Shown in pieces: positions 52,163-61,263 of a DNA stretch of 64,000 bases. Position 1 is the stretch's first letter, and the number at the start of each line of letters is the position of its first letter. A model generated the notes under the pieces. It did no database searches, was not told where the DNA came from, and saw only the letters and a program-made list of their open reading frames with translations. Source of the stretch: JAABRU01 sp041390465 (GTDB lineage: Bacteria > Desulfobacterota > Desulfobacteria > Desulfobacterales > Desulfococcaceae); NCBI GenBank assembly GCA_041390465.1, contig JAWKPW010000002.1, positions 1-64,000 of the forward strand. The letters are read 5' to 3'. The position numbers and the translations under genes are program-made.

Positions 52163-53956
52163 ATGACGTACAATCCGAAAAATGAATATGAATATTATAT
52201 TCAGAAACCCACAAACGACTATTATAAAAAGGATATGCTTTACAGTATGCTTGTCTTAGATTATTATCAGAAAAACCCGCTGAAAATGCAATGGTATGAG
52301 AATAAGTCGGCCAAGGGGCTTTCTTCCATTGAAGTACTGCGGCTCAGAAGTCCTGAAGAGCAGTTTGAACTTGACTGTGCCATGTGGTACGGCACCCTTG
52401 TAAAGGGTGATGCAGAGGAAATAGCCTTTCTGAAGCGGGTGTTTACTGTTCTGTTTTATGGCGGTCTGCTGTACCAGGAAGAGCCGGGTAAATGGAATGA
52501 ATGGGTTAAAAGCGGAATTCCCATAGCCTCAGTTCTTTCCCATGGCGGAAGGTTTGTGATTCAACTGCCAAAAGCCACAAAGGAAGAGGATGATGATTTT
52601 TTCAACTGGCTGGGCGGCGGAACTGATCAGAACAATATTATTTTGAAAAATCAGCGATTGGCAGCAACCCATGGCATTGATCCGCTGACCTATGCACAGA
52701 TGAAACCCATGATCCTGGGAAGGATTCACCGGATTAATGAAGGAAAAAAGGATCATGGTGAAAAACATTATGGAATAAACATATCGTTGGGAGGCCAGGG
52801 AAATATCCATCCGGTATCCACAAATAAAATAATGAATAACGGTGAGCATGGACATATCTATGTTTATTATCTGAGACCGACCTTTGATACCTATGGCGGA
52901 CTTCTCATCGGATGTGAAGGTTCCGCAGGCATTGATGCCTGGGAGGGAAGCAAGTATTTTAAAACACACGGACATCGGGTTCCCAGTTCAGGCGGATTGG
53001 CAAAAACCGTTTTGAAAAACCTGGACTTCGGCATTGAAGCCGGCAGTGCATACGTGAGAGACAAAGTGAAAAAAGATCCCTCAGGGTTTACACCTGATCA
53101 GACCGGAGGATATCACAAATTCGGAGATCGTCAGGAGTTTGGTGCCACCGGCGGAAAAAAATGGGATAAGGTCGGCAAAGGCCCCAGTGTTGTGTACAAC
53201 GGCATGATAGTGGATTTGAGTGATGGATGGGACAGTCTCAAAAACAAAGATTTTCAGCCTGATAATCTTGGAAAAAGCGGCTTTCCCGTTGTTCCCATCA
53301 GTCGGATGGCTCCGCTTCAGATTTTTACAAAAACCTGTATGACCTATAACAATCTGCAGCAGATGAAAACCATCAGCACAACGATTGATCAGGACTCAGC
53401 ACAGCTTGCAAAAGGAAAAATGCCGGTTAACAAACTGGATGTCAATGCGATAAAAAAAAAGAAAGTTTGGCTGGGTCTTAAGGAAAAAAAAATTTATCGT
53501 CCCAAAACCACAGAGGAACTCAATCCGACAATCAGCAGCATTACCCGCAATATTGAACCGACAGGAATGGAACCGTTTACAATTGAAGAATGGAAATCTT
53601 TCAGTTCGGTTAAAATTGGCAGTCGCAAAAGCATAGTCAAAGTGGATAATGCTCTCAAAGATTATATTGACAGCACATCAAAATCAATGAAGATTTTTCG
53701 TGTAAGGGCAACCGTGGATCCGCCCACAGCAATGGACGGGCTGCTGTGTGAGCGTATATTTTTTGCTGACAATCTGCTGAAGGAGATTCTTTCCTATCAC
53801 AAAGAAAAAGGAGGAAAAGGAGATCGGATTGCAGCAACAAATGCCTTGCGGAATCTAATGCTCAGTGAACTGAAAAAACTGAAAGATGCCAGAAAAAAAC
53901 TGCCTGATTATGCAAGGGTGGCCCAAAGTCTTTTAAAGATGAAAAATATCTTCTGA
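52163..53956 (+). CDS. unrecognised 597-residue protein between MITE clusters
   Basis: An intact frame from an ATG preceded by GGAGG (TTTGGGAGGATATTATG). There is no signal peptide or membrane helix. It begins with Tyr/Lys-rich MTYNPKNEYEYYIQKPTNDY. The middle has a Gly-rich block: GINISLGGQGNIHPVSTNKI, HGHIYVYYLRPTFDTYGGLL, and LIGCEGSAGIDAWEGSKYFK, then FGATGGKKWDKVGKGPSVVY and GMIVDLSDGW. A Lys-rich C-terminal third (GLKEKKIYRPKTTEELNPTI) ends in a helix-rich tail. Histidines and Gly/Asp turns in the middle could be a catalytic or toxin-like fold, but I recognise no family. Gene is more AT-rich than neighbours and flanked on both sides by repeats, suggesting acquisition. Confidence 0.75.
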   Translation: MTYNPKNEYEYYIQKPTNDYYKKDMLYSMLVLDYYQKNPLKMQWYENKSAKGLSSIEVLRLRSPEEQFELDCAMWYGTLVKGDAEEIAFLKRVFTVLFYGGLLYQEEPGKWNEWVKSGIPIASVLSHGGRFVIQLPKATKEEDDDFFNWLGGGTDQNNIILKNQRLAATHGIDPLTYAQMKPMILGRIHRINEGKKDHGEKHYGINISLGGQGNIHPVSTNKIMNNGEHGHIYVYYLRPTFDTYGGLLIGCEGSAGIDAWEGSKYFKTHGHRVPSSGGLAKTVLKNLDFGIEAGSAYVRDKVKKDPSGFTPDQTGGYHKFGDRQEFGATGGKKWDKVGKGPSVVYNGMIVDLSDGWDSLKNKDFQPDNLGKSGFPVVPISRMAPLQIFTKTCMTYNNLQQMKTISTTIDQDSAQLAKGKMPVNKLDVNAIKKKKVWLGLKEKKIYRPKTTEELNPTISSITRNIEPTGMEPFTIEEWKSFSSVKIGSRKSIVKVDNALKDYIDSTSKSMKIFRVRATVDPPTAMDGLLCERIFFADNLLKEILSYHKEKGGKGDRIAATNALRNLMLSELKKLKDARKKLPDYARVAQSLLKMKNIF

Positions 53957-54095
53957 CAAATGCTGTGAAAGCCCGGGATGGGAAACCAGAGCTTTTTGCT
54001 TAAGTGCATTGCGCAGGTCGGGCACCAAAAAAGAAACTCTTCGAATTTTTCCAATGATGGGCCATACTCTGCTTTTTGCCGCTGCTGCCCGTGTT

Positions 54096-54218
54096 ATACC
54101 AATTCGTCATTGATTTTATACAGTCCTGTCAGTTTTTTGTGATCTTTGTGCCCTCTTTGTGCCCTTTGCGGTTAAAACAAACCTGACAGAAAGCATGTTT
54201 TCAATGGAGAATCGGTAT
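54096..54218. repeat. MITE-like element, 123 bp, CTTTGTGCCCTTTGCGG interior
   Basis: ATACCAATTCGTCATTGATT at the left and TTTTCAATGGAGAATCGGTAT at the right; the interior TTTTTTGTGATCTTTGTGCC and CTTTGCGGTTAAAA is the reverse complement of the 51964-52066 interior. It is the first of two back-to-back elements behind the 597-residue gene. Confidence 0.65.
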
Positions 54219-54363
54219 TATGCCAAATCGCCATTGAAGTTATGCAATGCATGCCCTCAGATCAGGGACACTGAAATGATCCGGAAATTCTGCCGAAATT
54301 CCGTTTCACCTCATTCCGGCACTCCGGAATCAGACAGACACGGTTTCAATGGCGAATTGGTAT
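54219..54363. repeat. MITE-like element, copy 4, inverted (145 bp)
   Basis: Reads GCCAAATCGCCATTGAAG at the left and GGTTTCAATGGCGAATTGGTAT at the right; the interior (GGGACACTGAAATGA, CCGAAATTCCGTTTC, CACTCCGGAATCAGACAGAC) is the reverse complement of copies at 14047, 16702 and 25672. It directly abuts the 54096-54218 element and precedes the convergent BatA gene by 45 bases. Between 53957 and 54095 there is no gene. Confidence 0.7.
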
Positions 54364-54408
54364 TATGGGCACAATCAATTGTGCCCTCCGGATAAAACTG
54401 TCCCGCTG

Positions 54409-56121
54409 TCAACGCTCTGTGGTCATTATCAGATGAAGCGCCAGCCCTGCAAGGGCCAGAAGCAGAAAAAGCCAATCCAGGGAAAGAGAATCTCTGCCCA
54501 TAGCCGCTTCCTTATTCCAGTTTCCCCATTGTCCGGATTCACATGCCAGAAGATCCGATTCTTCCGGTGAAAAAAGATTGACGGCAAAGCGGCTTTCCCT
54601 GTTTCCGGATTTAATCGTATACACGCCCGGCTGCTGCGGCTGCATAAAGGCTTTTCCGTCCAAAAGAGGAACATCCTGCTCTGTCCGGTCAGGCAATGTC
54701 AGCCGCACACTGACGGATGTATCCTCCGGAACAAAGAAAAGCGAAGTCCCGGCACGCACATTGCTTTCCTCCGGCCCAGGAAGTTCGGAAATCCGCCAGT
54801 GAAGCAGATTCCAGATCAGTTCCGGCCACACCGGCGTAATGGGCAGGGTGGATTGCTTTATGTCCATGCGCATACGGATTTCATGCACACCCGAAGGTCT
54901 GCGGAGATCGGTCAGCACCGGGATATCTCCGATGGATATTACGGGATTTCCCGGCAGTTGACTTTCTTTGCCGCAGGCCCAGACAATGCCATCCAGACGG
55001 ATTCCTTTCATCAGGGGATGGGAATCATCGGCCACAAAAGGCCCTTTGTAAGCCCGGGCATTTTTTTCTGAAATCATCTGCACTGTCCAGGTTCTGCCAT
55101 TGGCACCGCGTGTTTCCCTGCTGTCTGTAAAGAGAATATCCGGTGTCGCGGATGCATGGGCAAGCCCTGAAGCCTGAACCGCTCTGTTTGCGAGCGCATG
55201 AAGACCGGGATTCACAATGCGTATCTCCACCCCTGCCTTTTTTGCCGGTGGCGGAAAAAGAACGAGGCGGCTGTCTTCAGCCAGAGCATCCTCCGGGAGC
55301 TGAAAAGCAAGGGGATTGCCCTCATTTTCAGGGACTTCAAATCTCATGCGCTTCCGTCCCCGTGCTTCCATTGTCAGGGAATGCACCTTTTCTCCCATTT
55401 TCAGATTTGTTTTTATCTGCTGATGGGAAAAATTGGCTGTTTCCAGCAGAATCCGATCTTTGTCTCCGGCAGAGGTGCGAACCCCGTTGACAAATCCGGC
55501 ATTGGCAAGCGGCTTTCCCACAGCGTGCCACAGGATGCGGGAATCCGGATTGTCCAAAGGGCCATGATCGGAAATTACCAGAATCAGCCCGTGTTTTCCG
55601 CTGATCTCCTTTGCTGTTTCCAATGCGGCATCCAGCCGGGCAGAGGGAGCATAACACTGCCATTTTTTTGCTATTTCGGATCTGCCGGAAATTCCGGACA
55701 GGATTTTCGGCTCGGTTCCGGCCAGAACAAAGCGCACAGGACGGAACGCTCTGGAATTCAAAATCTTTTCCATCTGCTTTATCCCTTTTTCCCGAAAGGA
55801 TTCCTGACCGTCTGAGGCCCGCATGGAAACAGAGTCATCCAGCACGATGGTCAGGGGCAGAAAACGGTCAGCGGAAAGAATGGCCGGTTTTGCCGCTGCT
55901 GTTACCAGCAGCAGGATGATAAGCAGTTCCAGAAAAAAAAGAAGCGGGGTTTGGATACGGTTCAGGCGCAGCCCGGTCTGCGTATGCGGAGCCAGATGTT
56001 CCCACAGCATCCGGCTGGAAACCGTATAAATCCTCTGTTGCCGGCGCAAAAGCCAGATGACGGCAAGAAGCCCAACAGCAGTGAGGCCCCAGAGGGCATG
56101 CGGCCGGAAAAGGGACAGCAT
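54409..56121 (-). CDS. BatA-type membrane protein with von Willebrand A-like domain
   Basis: A 570-residue protein. N-terminal helices (PHALWGLTAVGLLAVIWLLR and PLLFFLELLIILLLVTAAAK) form the BatA N-terminal region, followed by a VWA-like domain: LTIVLDDSVSMRASDGQESF (MIDAS DxSxS), and LVISDHGPLDNPDSRILWHA. A long beta-rich periplasmic part follows and a last helix near the end (LDWLFLLLALAGLALHLIMT). Usually encoded with MoxR and DUF58 genes; neither is in the window. It is 213 bases downstream of parA on the same strand. Confidence 0.8.
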   Translation of the reverse strand: MLSLFRPHALWGLTAVGLLAVIWLLRRQQRIYTVSSRMLWEHLAPHTQTGLRLNRIQTPLLFFLELLIILLLVTAAAKPAILSADRFLPLTIVLDDSVSMRASDGQESFREKGIKQMEKILNSRAFRPVRFVLAGTEPKILSGISGRSEIAKKWQCYAPSARLDAALETAKEISGKHGLILVISDHGPLDNPDSRILWHAVGKPLANAGFVNGVRTSAGDKDRILLETANFSHQQIKTNLKMGEKVHSLTMEARGRKRMRFEVPENEGNPLAFQLPEDALAEDSRLVLFPPPAKKAGVEIRIVNPGLHALANRAVQASGLAHASATPDILFTDSRETRGANGRTWTVQMISEKNARAYKGPFVADDSHPLMKGIRLDGIVWACGKESQLPGNPVISIGDIPVLTDLRRPSGVHEIRMRMDIKQSTLPITPVWPELIWNLLHWRISELPGPEESNVRAGTSLFFVPEDTSVSVRLTLPDRTEQDVPLLDGKAFMQPQQPGVYTIKSGNRESRFAVNLFSPEESDLLACESGQWGNWNKEAAMGRDSLSLDWLFLLLALAGLALHLIMTTER

Positions 56122-56216
56122 TCAAAATTTCCTGCAAGGATTTTGCAGCAGAAACTTTCGGCCTTTCATATAATCCTCATTATCCTGAATGTTATCAGTG
56201 AACAGAACTGAAGCGG

Positions 56217-56252
56217 GCTTGAAAACACTGGATTCCGGCTTCCGCCGGAATG
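56217..56252. repeat. dispersed GGATTCCGGC repeat
   Basis: CTGGATTCCGGCTTCCGCCG followed by GAATGAGG is a compact copy of the GGATTCCGGCTTTCGCCGGAATGA family. It lies between the BatA gene and parA, both on the minus strand. Confidence 0.6.
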
Positions 56253-56334
56253 AGGAAAAAAAAAACCGTATCCGTATAATCTGCCGCATTTCCAGTGTGT
56301 ACGGAATTAAGGGTCTTCAATTTCCTGATTTTTT

Positions 56335-57327
56335 TTATAATGAAATCCCCGTCACGTTCCCGATTTTCTTTGCCAGATTCCGGAAATCCTTATATGCCTC
56401 CTGCACCGCGTTGGCATGGCTTCCGATGGCCCCATCCGCGGAAGTCAGTCGGAAGATGGGTTTGCGGTGTTCCTGAGACAGGGGAACAAGACTGCGGTAA
56501 TGCTTAATGGTCGCCAGACACAAGGGATCTTCTGCGGGAATCATATCCTGAGCCGGTTCATTCAGCACACTTTCCCGATAGACAGCAGGCATACGGTTGA
56601 CCCATTTGTCACAGGCTTTGACAGGACGGCTCAGGCGCACCCCATGCTGCTGACAGAGATAACCGACCGGTTTCATCTGTCCCTGAGGCAGATCAAAGCG
56701 GGGTTCTGCCCAGTTGTCAAACCGCTTTTTCCACAGAGAGCGCCAGGATCGCAGGGTGGGCCCAAGATTTTTCAGCCCCTGCAAAGAAAAAAGATCAGCT
56801 CCCAGAGGGATAATCACAAAATCCGTGGAAATAAGAACAGATCGGTTGATGGCTCCAAGATTCTGTCCTGTATCAACCAGAATCACATCTGCTTCCACTT
56901 TTTCTGCTGCAAGCTGCATCACATGCCAGAAGGACGTGAGTATCCGGAAAGGGCGGTACAGATTGTTATCCCCCATGCTGTTGGGCCATTGTTCTGCCAG
57001 AACATCCTCAAATCCGGAAAGGGAAACATCACCCGGCACAAGATGCAGATCCCTGCTGATTCTCTGCAATACCGGTTTGCGAATATCTCCCACATCTGTC
57101 AGGGGTTTGACCGCTCTGAACACGGTATTGGGTTCATTTTCCGCATTCCAAATATTTTCAAGCTGTTCTTCATCCAGAAACGCGGCAGTCAGGTTCGCCT
57201 GTGGATCAAGATCAGCCGCAACCACTCTCTTTCCCATTTCAGCAAACATCCATGCCAGATGATAAACCAGAGAGGTTTTTCCGACCCCTCCCTTATTATT
57301 GAAAAAGGTGATAACCGCTCTCTTCAT
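56335..57327 (-). CDS. ParA/MinD-type P-loop ATPase
   Basis: A 330-residue ATPase: deviant Walker A FFNNKGGVGKTSLVYHLAWM, AADLDPQANLTAAFLDEEQL and Walker B VILVDTGQNLGAINRSVLIS. It is longer than a chromosomal ParA, with a ~120-residue C-terminal extension (RSLWKKRFDNWAEP... and MPAVYRESVLNEPAQ) and no ParB gene nearby. The start overlaps the upstream gene stop by 4 bases (ATGA), so it is coupled to the Schlafen-AlbA protein. Such pairs occur in accessory regions and may serve defence or plasmid/phage functions; that is inference. Confidence 0.85.
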   Translation of the reverse strand: MKRAVITFFNNKGGVGKTSLVYHLAWMFAEMGKRVVAADLDPQANLTAAFLDEEQLENIWNAENEPNTVFRAVKPLTDVGDIRKPVLQRISRDLHLVPGDVSLSGFEDVLAEQWPNSMGDNNLYRPFRILTSFWHVMQLAAEKVEADVILVDTGQNLGAINRSVLISTDFVIIPLGADLFSLQGLKNLGPTLRSWRSLWKKRFDNWAEPRFDLPQGQMKPVGYLCQQHGVRLSRPVKACDKWVNRMPAVYRESVLNEPAQDMIPAEDPLCLATIKHYRSLVPLSQEHRKPIFRLTSADGAIGSHANAVQEAYKDFRNLAKKIGNVTGISL

Positions 57328-58541
57328 GCGCTTTTCCTTATTGTGCAGAATACAACTGTCGGATGAACCTCAAATTCAGGCGGGGGATTGCCGTTTTTTT
57401 CCAATTCCTTCCGTGCGATACTCAGTCCCACACCGAAACGCTGAACCAAGCCGTACACCTTCATTGCATCGGCAAGATTGCGGTTGCGGTAATCGGTCAA
57501 TCCCGGTTTTCCGAAATTTTCAATGGTAACTTCTCCAAAGGGACCGCCCGGACTGATAATTTCAATCCGATCATCAAACCAGTACACCCGGACAGGCGCG
57601 TTTGTGCCCTCATAGCTGCGGTGCATGACAGCGTTTCTGCTGATCTGCTGGAGAGCGGCAATGGGATAATCCGCGATCCGCTTTTCGGTACTGCCGGATA
57701 TAATATCCACGCCAACCCTGTTATGCGTCTGCATTTTTTCATCCAGTCTTTTTACCATCTGTCCGACTGTGCCGTCAATTTCTTCGGCATCAGTGATGGG
57801 ATCGGAAAGCTCTTTGCCCGCGATTCTGAGAAACTGAATGTATGCACCCGGAATAAAATCTCTGGGCCGGTTCCCCAGCACCAGAATACCGAGAAGTGTG
57901 GGAAGCGGATCATCTGCGGAAGCAATCATGCGGCATGCTGCCAGACGCTGTTCATAATTGCGCTCATTGGCGGCAAGTATCTCCGGATCAAATGCGGATG
58001 GCAGATATTCCTGCTCAAACTGGAGCCGATTCAGGTTTTCCAGTGTGGCGGAGGGAATGGGCTGAATATCAAAAGGTATGTCCCTGTATTTTCTTTTTTC
58101 GCTGAGGATTCTCTCATCCTGCGCTGTGGCAGGTCTCCGGCTGGGGCCAATCCGGATCCAGACACGGCCTTTGTATCGTACCGGAGGTGAATCTGATGGA
58201 AGAACAGTGACCACTGCCATTTCAGCCCCTTTCAGTCTGCGCTTCTGAACAGTCAGGCTGGGCGGAGGCAGCATATTGCCGTCTGTTTTTATGTCCGCCA
58301 GGGTCTGAAGAAGTTCATCCGTGACAGGCTGCCCTGAAGGTGAGCCGTCATCTTTTGCCCCCACAAAAAGTACGCCAGGTTTCCGGTGATTCGGGAGATC
58401 ATTGGCAAATGCGCATACGGCCTGCCTGCCTTTATCCGGCGCATCACCTTTCCAGCTTTCCTTGCGCTCCGCAAGATCAGATTCCAAATCATCCAGCAGA
58501 GATTCCAGTTCCCTGTCAGTGCAAGTCATCATGTCTGACAC
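57324..58541 (-). CDS. Schlafen AlbA_2 / HATPase_c_4 protein
   Basis: A 405-residue protein. The N-terminal AlbA_2 region includes SDLAERKESWKGDAPDKGRQ, AVCAFANDLPNHRKPGVLFV GAKDDG and VRYKGRVWIRIGPSRRPAT, as in Schlafen-like RNA/DNA-binding regulators. A mid-region helical domain follows, and the C-terminal HATPase_c_4 shows ISRNAVMHRSYEGTNAPVRV (N-box with N and H), YWFDDRIEIISPGGPFGEVT (G1 region) and RFGVGLSIARKELEKNG (G2). It is coupled by overlap to parA. The pairing suggests a signalling or nucleic-acid-sensing unit; no experimental role is known to me. Confidence 0.82.
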   Translation of the reverse strand: MSDMMTCTDRELESLLDDLESDLAERKESWKGDAPDKGRQAVCAFANDLPNHRKPGVLFVGAKDDGSPSGQPVTDELLQTLADIKTDGNMLPPPSLTVQKRRLKGAEMAVVTVLPSDSPPVRYKGRVWIRIGPSRRPATAQDERILSEKRKYRDIPFDIQPIPSATLENLNRLQFEQEYLPSAFDPEILAANERNYEQRLAACRMIASADDPLPTLLGILVLGNRPRDFIPGAYIQFLRIAGKELSDPITDAEEIDGTVGQMVKRLDEKMQTHNRVGVDIISGSTEKRIADYPIAALQQISRNAVMHRSYEGTNAPVRVYWFDDRIEIISPGGPFGEVTIENFGKPGLTDYRNRNLADAMKVYGLVQRFGVGLSIARKELEKNGNPPPEFEVHPTVVFCTIRKSA

Positions 58542-58564
58542 CTGTTTTGCAGATAAAATTCCTG

Positions 58565-61201
58565 TCAGAAACGCTCGTCCGCGGGTTCCGGTTCCGGGAG
58601 CATTTTCTGCATCTCCCGCTCTCCGGCTTTTCCCACCAGATTTTCCAGTTCTGTGACAAAACCCTTCATTTCTGTGGCCAGCGCGGACAGATGCTCGGAT
58701 GCGGCAGCAGATTCCTCCGCGCCTGCGGCCACCTGCTGGCTGATGATTTCCACATCCCGCACCGTGCGCTGCACCTGCTCAATGCCTTTGCTGACCATTC
58801 TGCTGGCCTCTGTGATGGTCTGGGTTTTTTCTCCCATGATGGTGGCAGATTCAATAATCCGCTCAAAATCATTGTTGAGTTCCCGGATGGACTGGGCAGC
58901 ATGACTGACACGGGTGGCAGTATTGTCCAAAAGATGCTGGGTGTCTTTGGCTGCATCGGTGGATCGGATGGCCAGGGTTCTGACTTCTTCTGCCACAACC
59001 GCAAAGCCTGCGCCTGATTCTCCGGCCCGTGCGGCTTCAATCGCGGCGTTCAGGGCCAGCAGCCGGGTCTGGAACGCGATTTCATCAATGGTTTTGATGA
59101 TCCGGCTCATTTCCCCGCTGTCTGCCTCAATCTGCCCCATTTCCGCTGTCAGATCCACCAGGCGTTTTAAAGACTGTCCGGATTTTTCAATGTTCTCATT
59201 CATGAGGGTTCCGGCTCCCCGTGTCAGTTCCGAGGCATCCCGGCTCATGATGCCCATTTCCTCCAAAGACGCGGAGGACTGGGAAACCGAAAGGGTCTGA
59301 TCCGAGGCGCTTTGCGCCTGCAACTGACTGTTTGCCGAAATTTCATCTGCCGCAAAAGACATCTGCTGTGCGCTCCGGGAAAGACCCATCATCACCCTGC
59401 GGAGGGGACGGATGATATAGCCGGCCAGCAGCACAGTGAACAGCAGGACAACTGCTGTGGTGACAAGACCCACAAAACCGGAAATCCATCCCATGCCCCG
59501 GACTTCGCGAAGGGCCTCTTTTTCATCCATTTCCGCAATCAAAGCCCAGGAGATGTCTGCAAAACGCAGAGGCGCATAGGCTGACAGCACCCCGCGCCCC
59601 GCATGGCTGACAATCCGCTTCCGGCCGGTCTGACCGGCCAATGCGGATCTTACAGCTTCCGTGTCCACACGTCCTCTGCCGGGATCTGCAAAAGAGGCTC
59701 TCACAGAATAGCGCTCCGGATCAGACAGAGAGTCTGAGCGCATAAGCTGATCGTGTCCCACCAGATAGGTTTCCCCGCTTTTCCCCATGCCGGAACGTTC
59801 GTGCATCACGTTGTTCATCATGTCAATGGACAGACGCAGGGCAACAATGAGTTCAATTTTTTCTCCGCTGAGCACGGGCCGGGCCATGAAGGACACGGGT
59901 TTGCCTCCGGCAGGCCCGTAAGGCGCAATGTCCGCAGCACCGAATTCACGGGTTTCTCTGACTTTTCTGACCAGTTTCCCCAGCGCTGTGTCTGCCAGTT
60001 CCCCTTCCAGAATATTGGCGCCGTAATCGCCCTGTCTGGCCACTGCATAAAACACATTGCCTTCGGGATGAATCAGCAGCAGATCATCATATCCTGCGGT
60101 CTGCACATATTTGGCAAAATAATCTGCGTCCTGTCCCTTTATTTTCGGTGCAATCACCTCTTCCATATCCATGACCGTCAGCAGGGCCCAGTTCAGACCC
60201 GGAATCTGGAGGGGACTGTAACACACCAGTTCCATTTTTCCGTTTTTTCCCATACGCACGGAAGTGCCTGCCTGCCCCGAAAGTGCGGCCCGGATTTCCT
60301 CATCCCCGGCAATTTCCTCTCCTGCCTTTCCGCCCCGAATCACCTGATCATTTCTGCAGAATGTGATCCCATTCCATTTCCCCACTGCAAAGGTTTCCCC
60401 GCTTTCCCCCATGCCCTCTCTGCGCCGGGCAATGAGATTAATCTCATTCATGCTGATTTTGAAGACAAGGACCCCGGCTTTTTCACTGTAATGATAAACA
60501 GGGGCTGAGACAAATGCGGCATAACCGCTTTCTGAAGATTCCCAGGGAACAAAGTCATGCAGGAAAGCCGGGTGGAGCATTGCTTCCGCAAACACCTTTT
60601 CCAAAGCGGTTCCCTTTAAAGACCCGCTGCGCACATTCTTTCCCAGCTCGGATTTTCTCTGCAGACTGTATACCACGTCCCCCTCTTTGCCAATCAGCAG
60701 CACATCCTCGTATCCGTAAACCGTTTTGAACTGTTTCATGGAACGCCCGTATTTTTCCTGTTCAAGAAAGTCATACATGGACTTGTCTCTTTCCCCATCC
60801 TCTGCAAGAGTTGCGGCAAAGCTTTCCAGGGCTTCGCCTATCATCACATTGCCGGAAATTACAGATATATCATTCAGGCATTTATAAAAATACTCCTCCA
60901 TCTGGGCTTTTTTGATTTCCTGAACGCTTTTGAGTTTTTCAAATGCCTCCTGGCGCAGCGTTGCCGCAGTTTCCATGAGAATGTCCATATTGGCTCTGCG
61001 TTCCAGAAGGAAATTGCTGATCTGGGCCTTTTTCAGTTCCCGTATGCCTTCAAGTTTTTCAAATGCCTGTTCGGATATGGCTTTGCTGAAACTGATCCAG
61101 GAAACAGCACTGATGACCGCCAAAGGGATCAGTCCCAGTGACAGCAGTGCGGCAAAAAGTCTTGTCTTCAACTTGAATTTTCTGAAAAAATCTTCTTTCA
61201 T
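58565..61201 (-). CDS. methyl-accepting chemotaxis protein with two Cache modules
   Basis: An 878-residue chemoreceptor (ATG at 61201, CGGAG box upstream). One helix near residues 15-35 (LFAALLSLGLIPLAVISAVS), then a helical hinge with two repeated units (AFEKLEGIRELKKAQISNFL and AFEKLKSVQEIKKAQMEEYF). Two Cache-like sensor modules follow (about 150-330 and 340-560; YEDVLLIGKEGDVVYSLQRK and YDDLLLIHPEGNVFYAVARQ). A second helix (ISGFVGLVTTAVVLLFTVLL) leads to the MCP signalling domain with the tip DEIAFQTRLLALNAAIEAAR. There is no clear CheR-docking tail. It follows the two periplasmic binding-protein genes on the same strand, so it may sense their ligand. Confidence 0.9.
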   Translation of the reverse strand: MKEDFFRKFKLKTRLFAALLSLGLIPLAVISAVSWISFSKAISEQAFEKLEGIRELKKAQISNFLLERRANMDILMETAATLRQEAFEKLKSVQEIKKAQMEEYFYKCLNDISVISGNVMIGEALESFAATLAEDGERDKSMYDFLEQEKYGRSMKQFKTVYGYEDVLLIGKEGDVVYSLQRKSELGKNVRSGSLKGTALEKVFAEAMLHPAFLHDFVPWESSESGYAAFVSAPVYHYSEKAGVLVFKISMNEINLIARRREGMGESGETFAVGKWNGITFCRNDQVIRGGKAGEEIAGDEEIRAALSGQAGTSVRMGKNGKMELVCYSPLQIPGLNWALLTVMDMEEVIAPKIKGQDADYFAKYVQTAGYDDLLLIHPEGNVFYAVARQGDYGANILEGELADTALGKLVRKVRETREFGAADIAPYGPAGGKPVSFMARPVLSGEKIELIVALRLSIDMMNNVMHERSGMGKSGETYLVGHDQLMRSDSLSDPERYSVRASFADPGRGRVDTEAVRSALAGQTGRKRIVSHAGRGVLSAYAPLRFADISWALIAEMDEKEALREVRGMGWISGFVGLVTTAVVLLFTVLLAGYIIRPLRRVMMGLSRSAQQMSFAADEISANSQLQAQSASDQTLSVSQSSASLEEMGIMSRDASELTRGAGTLMNENIEKSGQSLKRLVDLTAEMGQIEADSGEMSRIIKTIDEIAFQTRLLALNAAIEAARAGESGAGFAVVAEEVRTLAIRSTDAAKDTQHLLDNTATRVSHAAQSIRELNNDFERIIESATIMGEKTQTITEASRMVSKGIEQVQRTVRDVEIISQQVAAGAEESAAASEHLSALATEMKGFVTELENLVGKAGEREMQKMLPEPEPADERF

Positions 61202-61263
61202 ATCTCCGATACCGTTATGGGTAAACAAAAATGGGGCGGTCAGCAAAACAGCCCCGGCAGATT

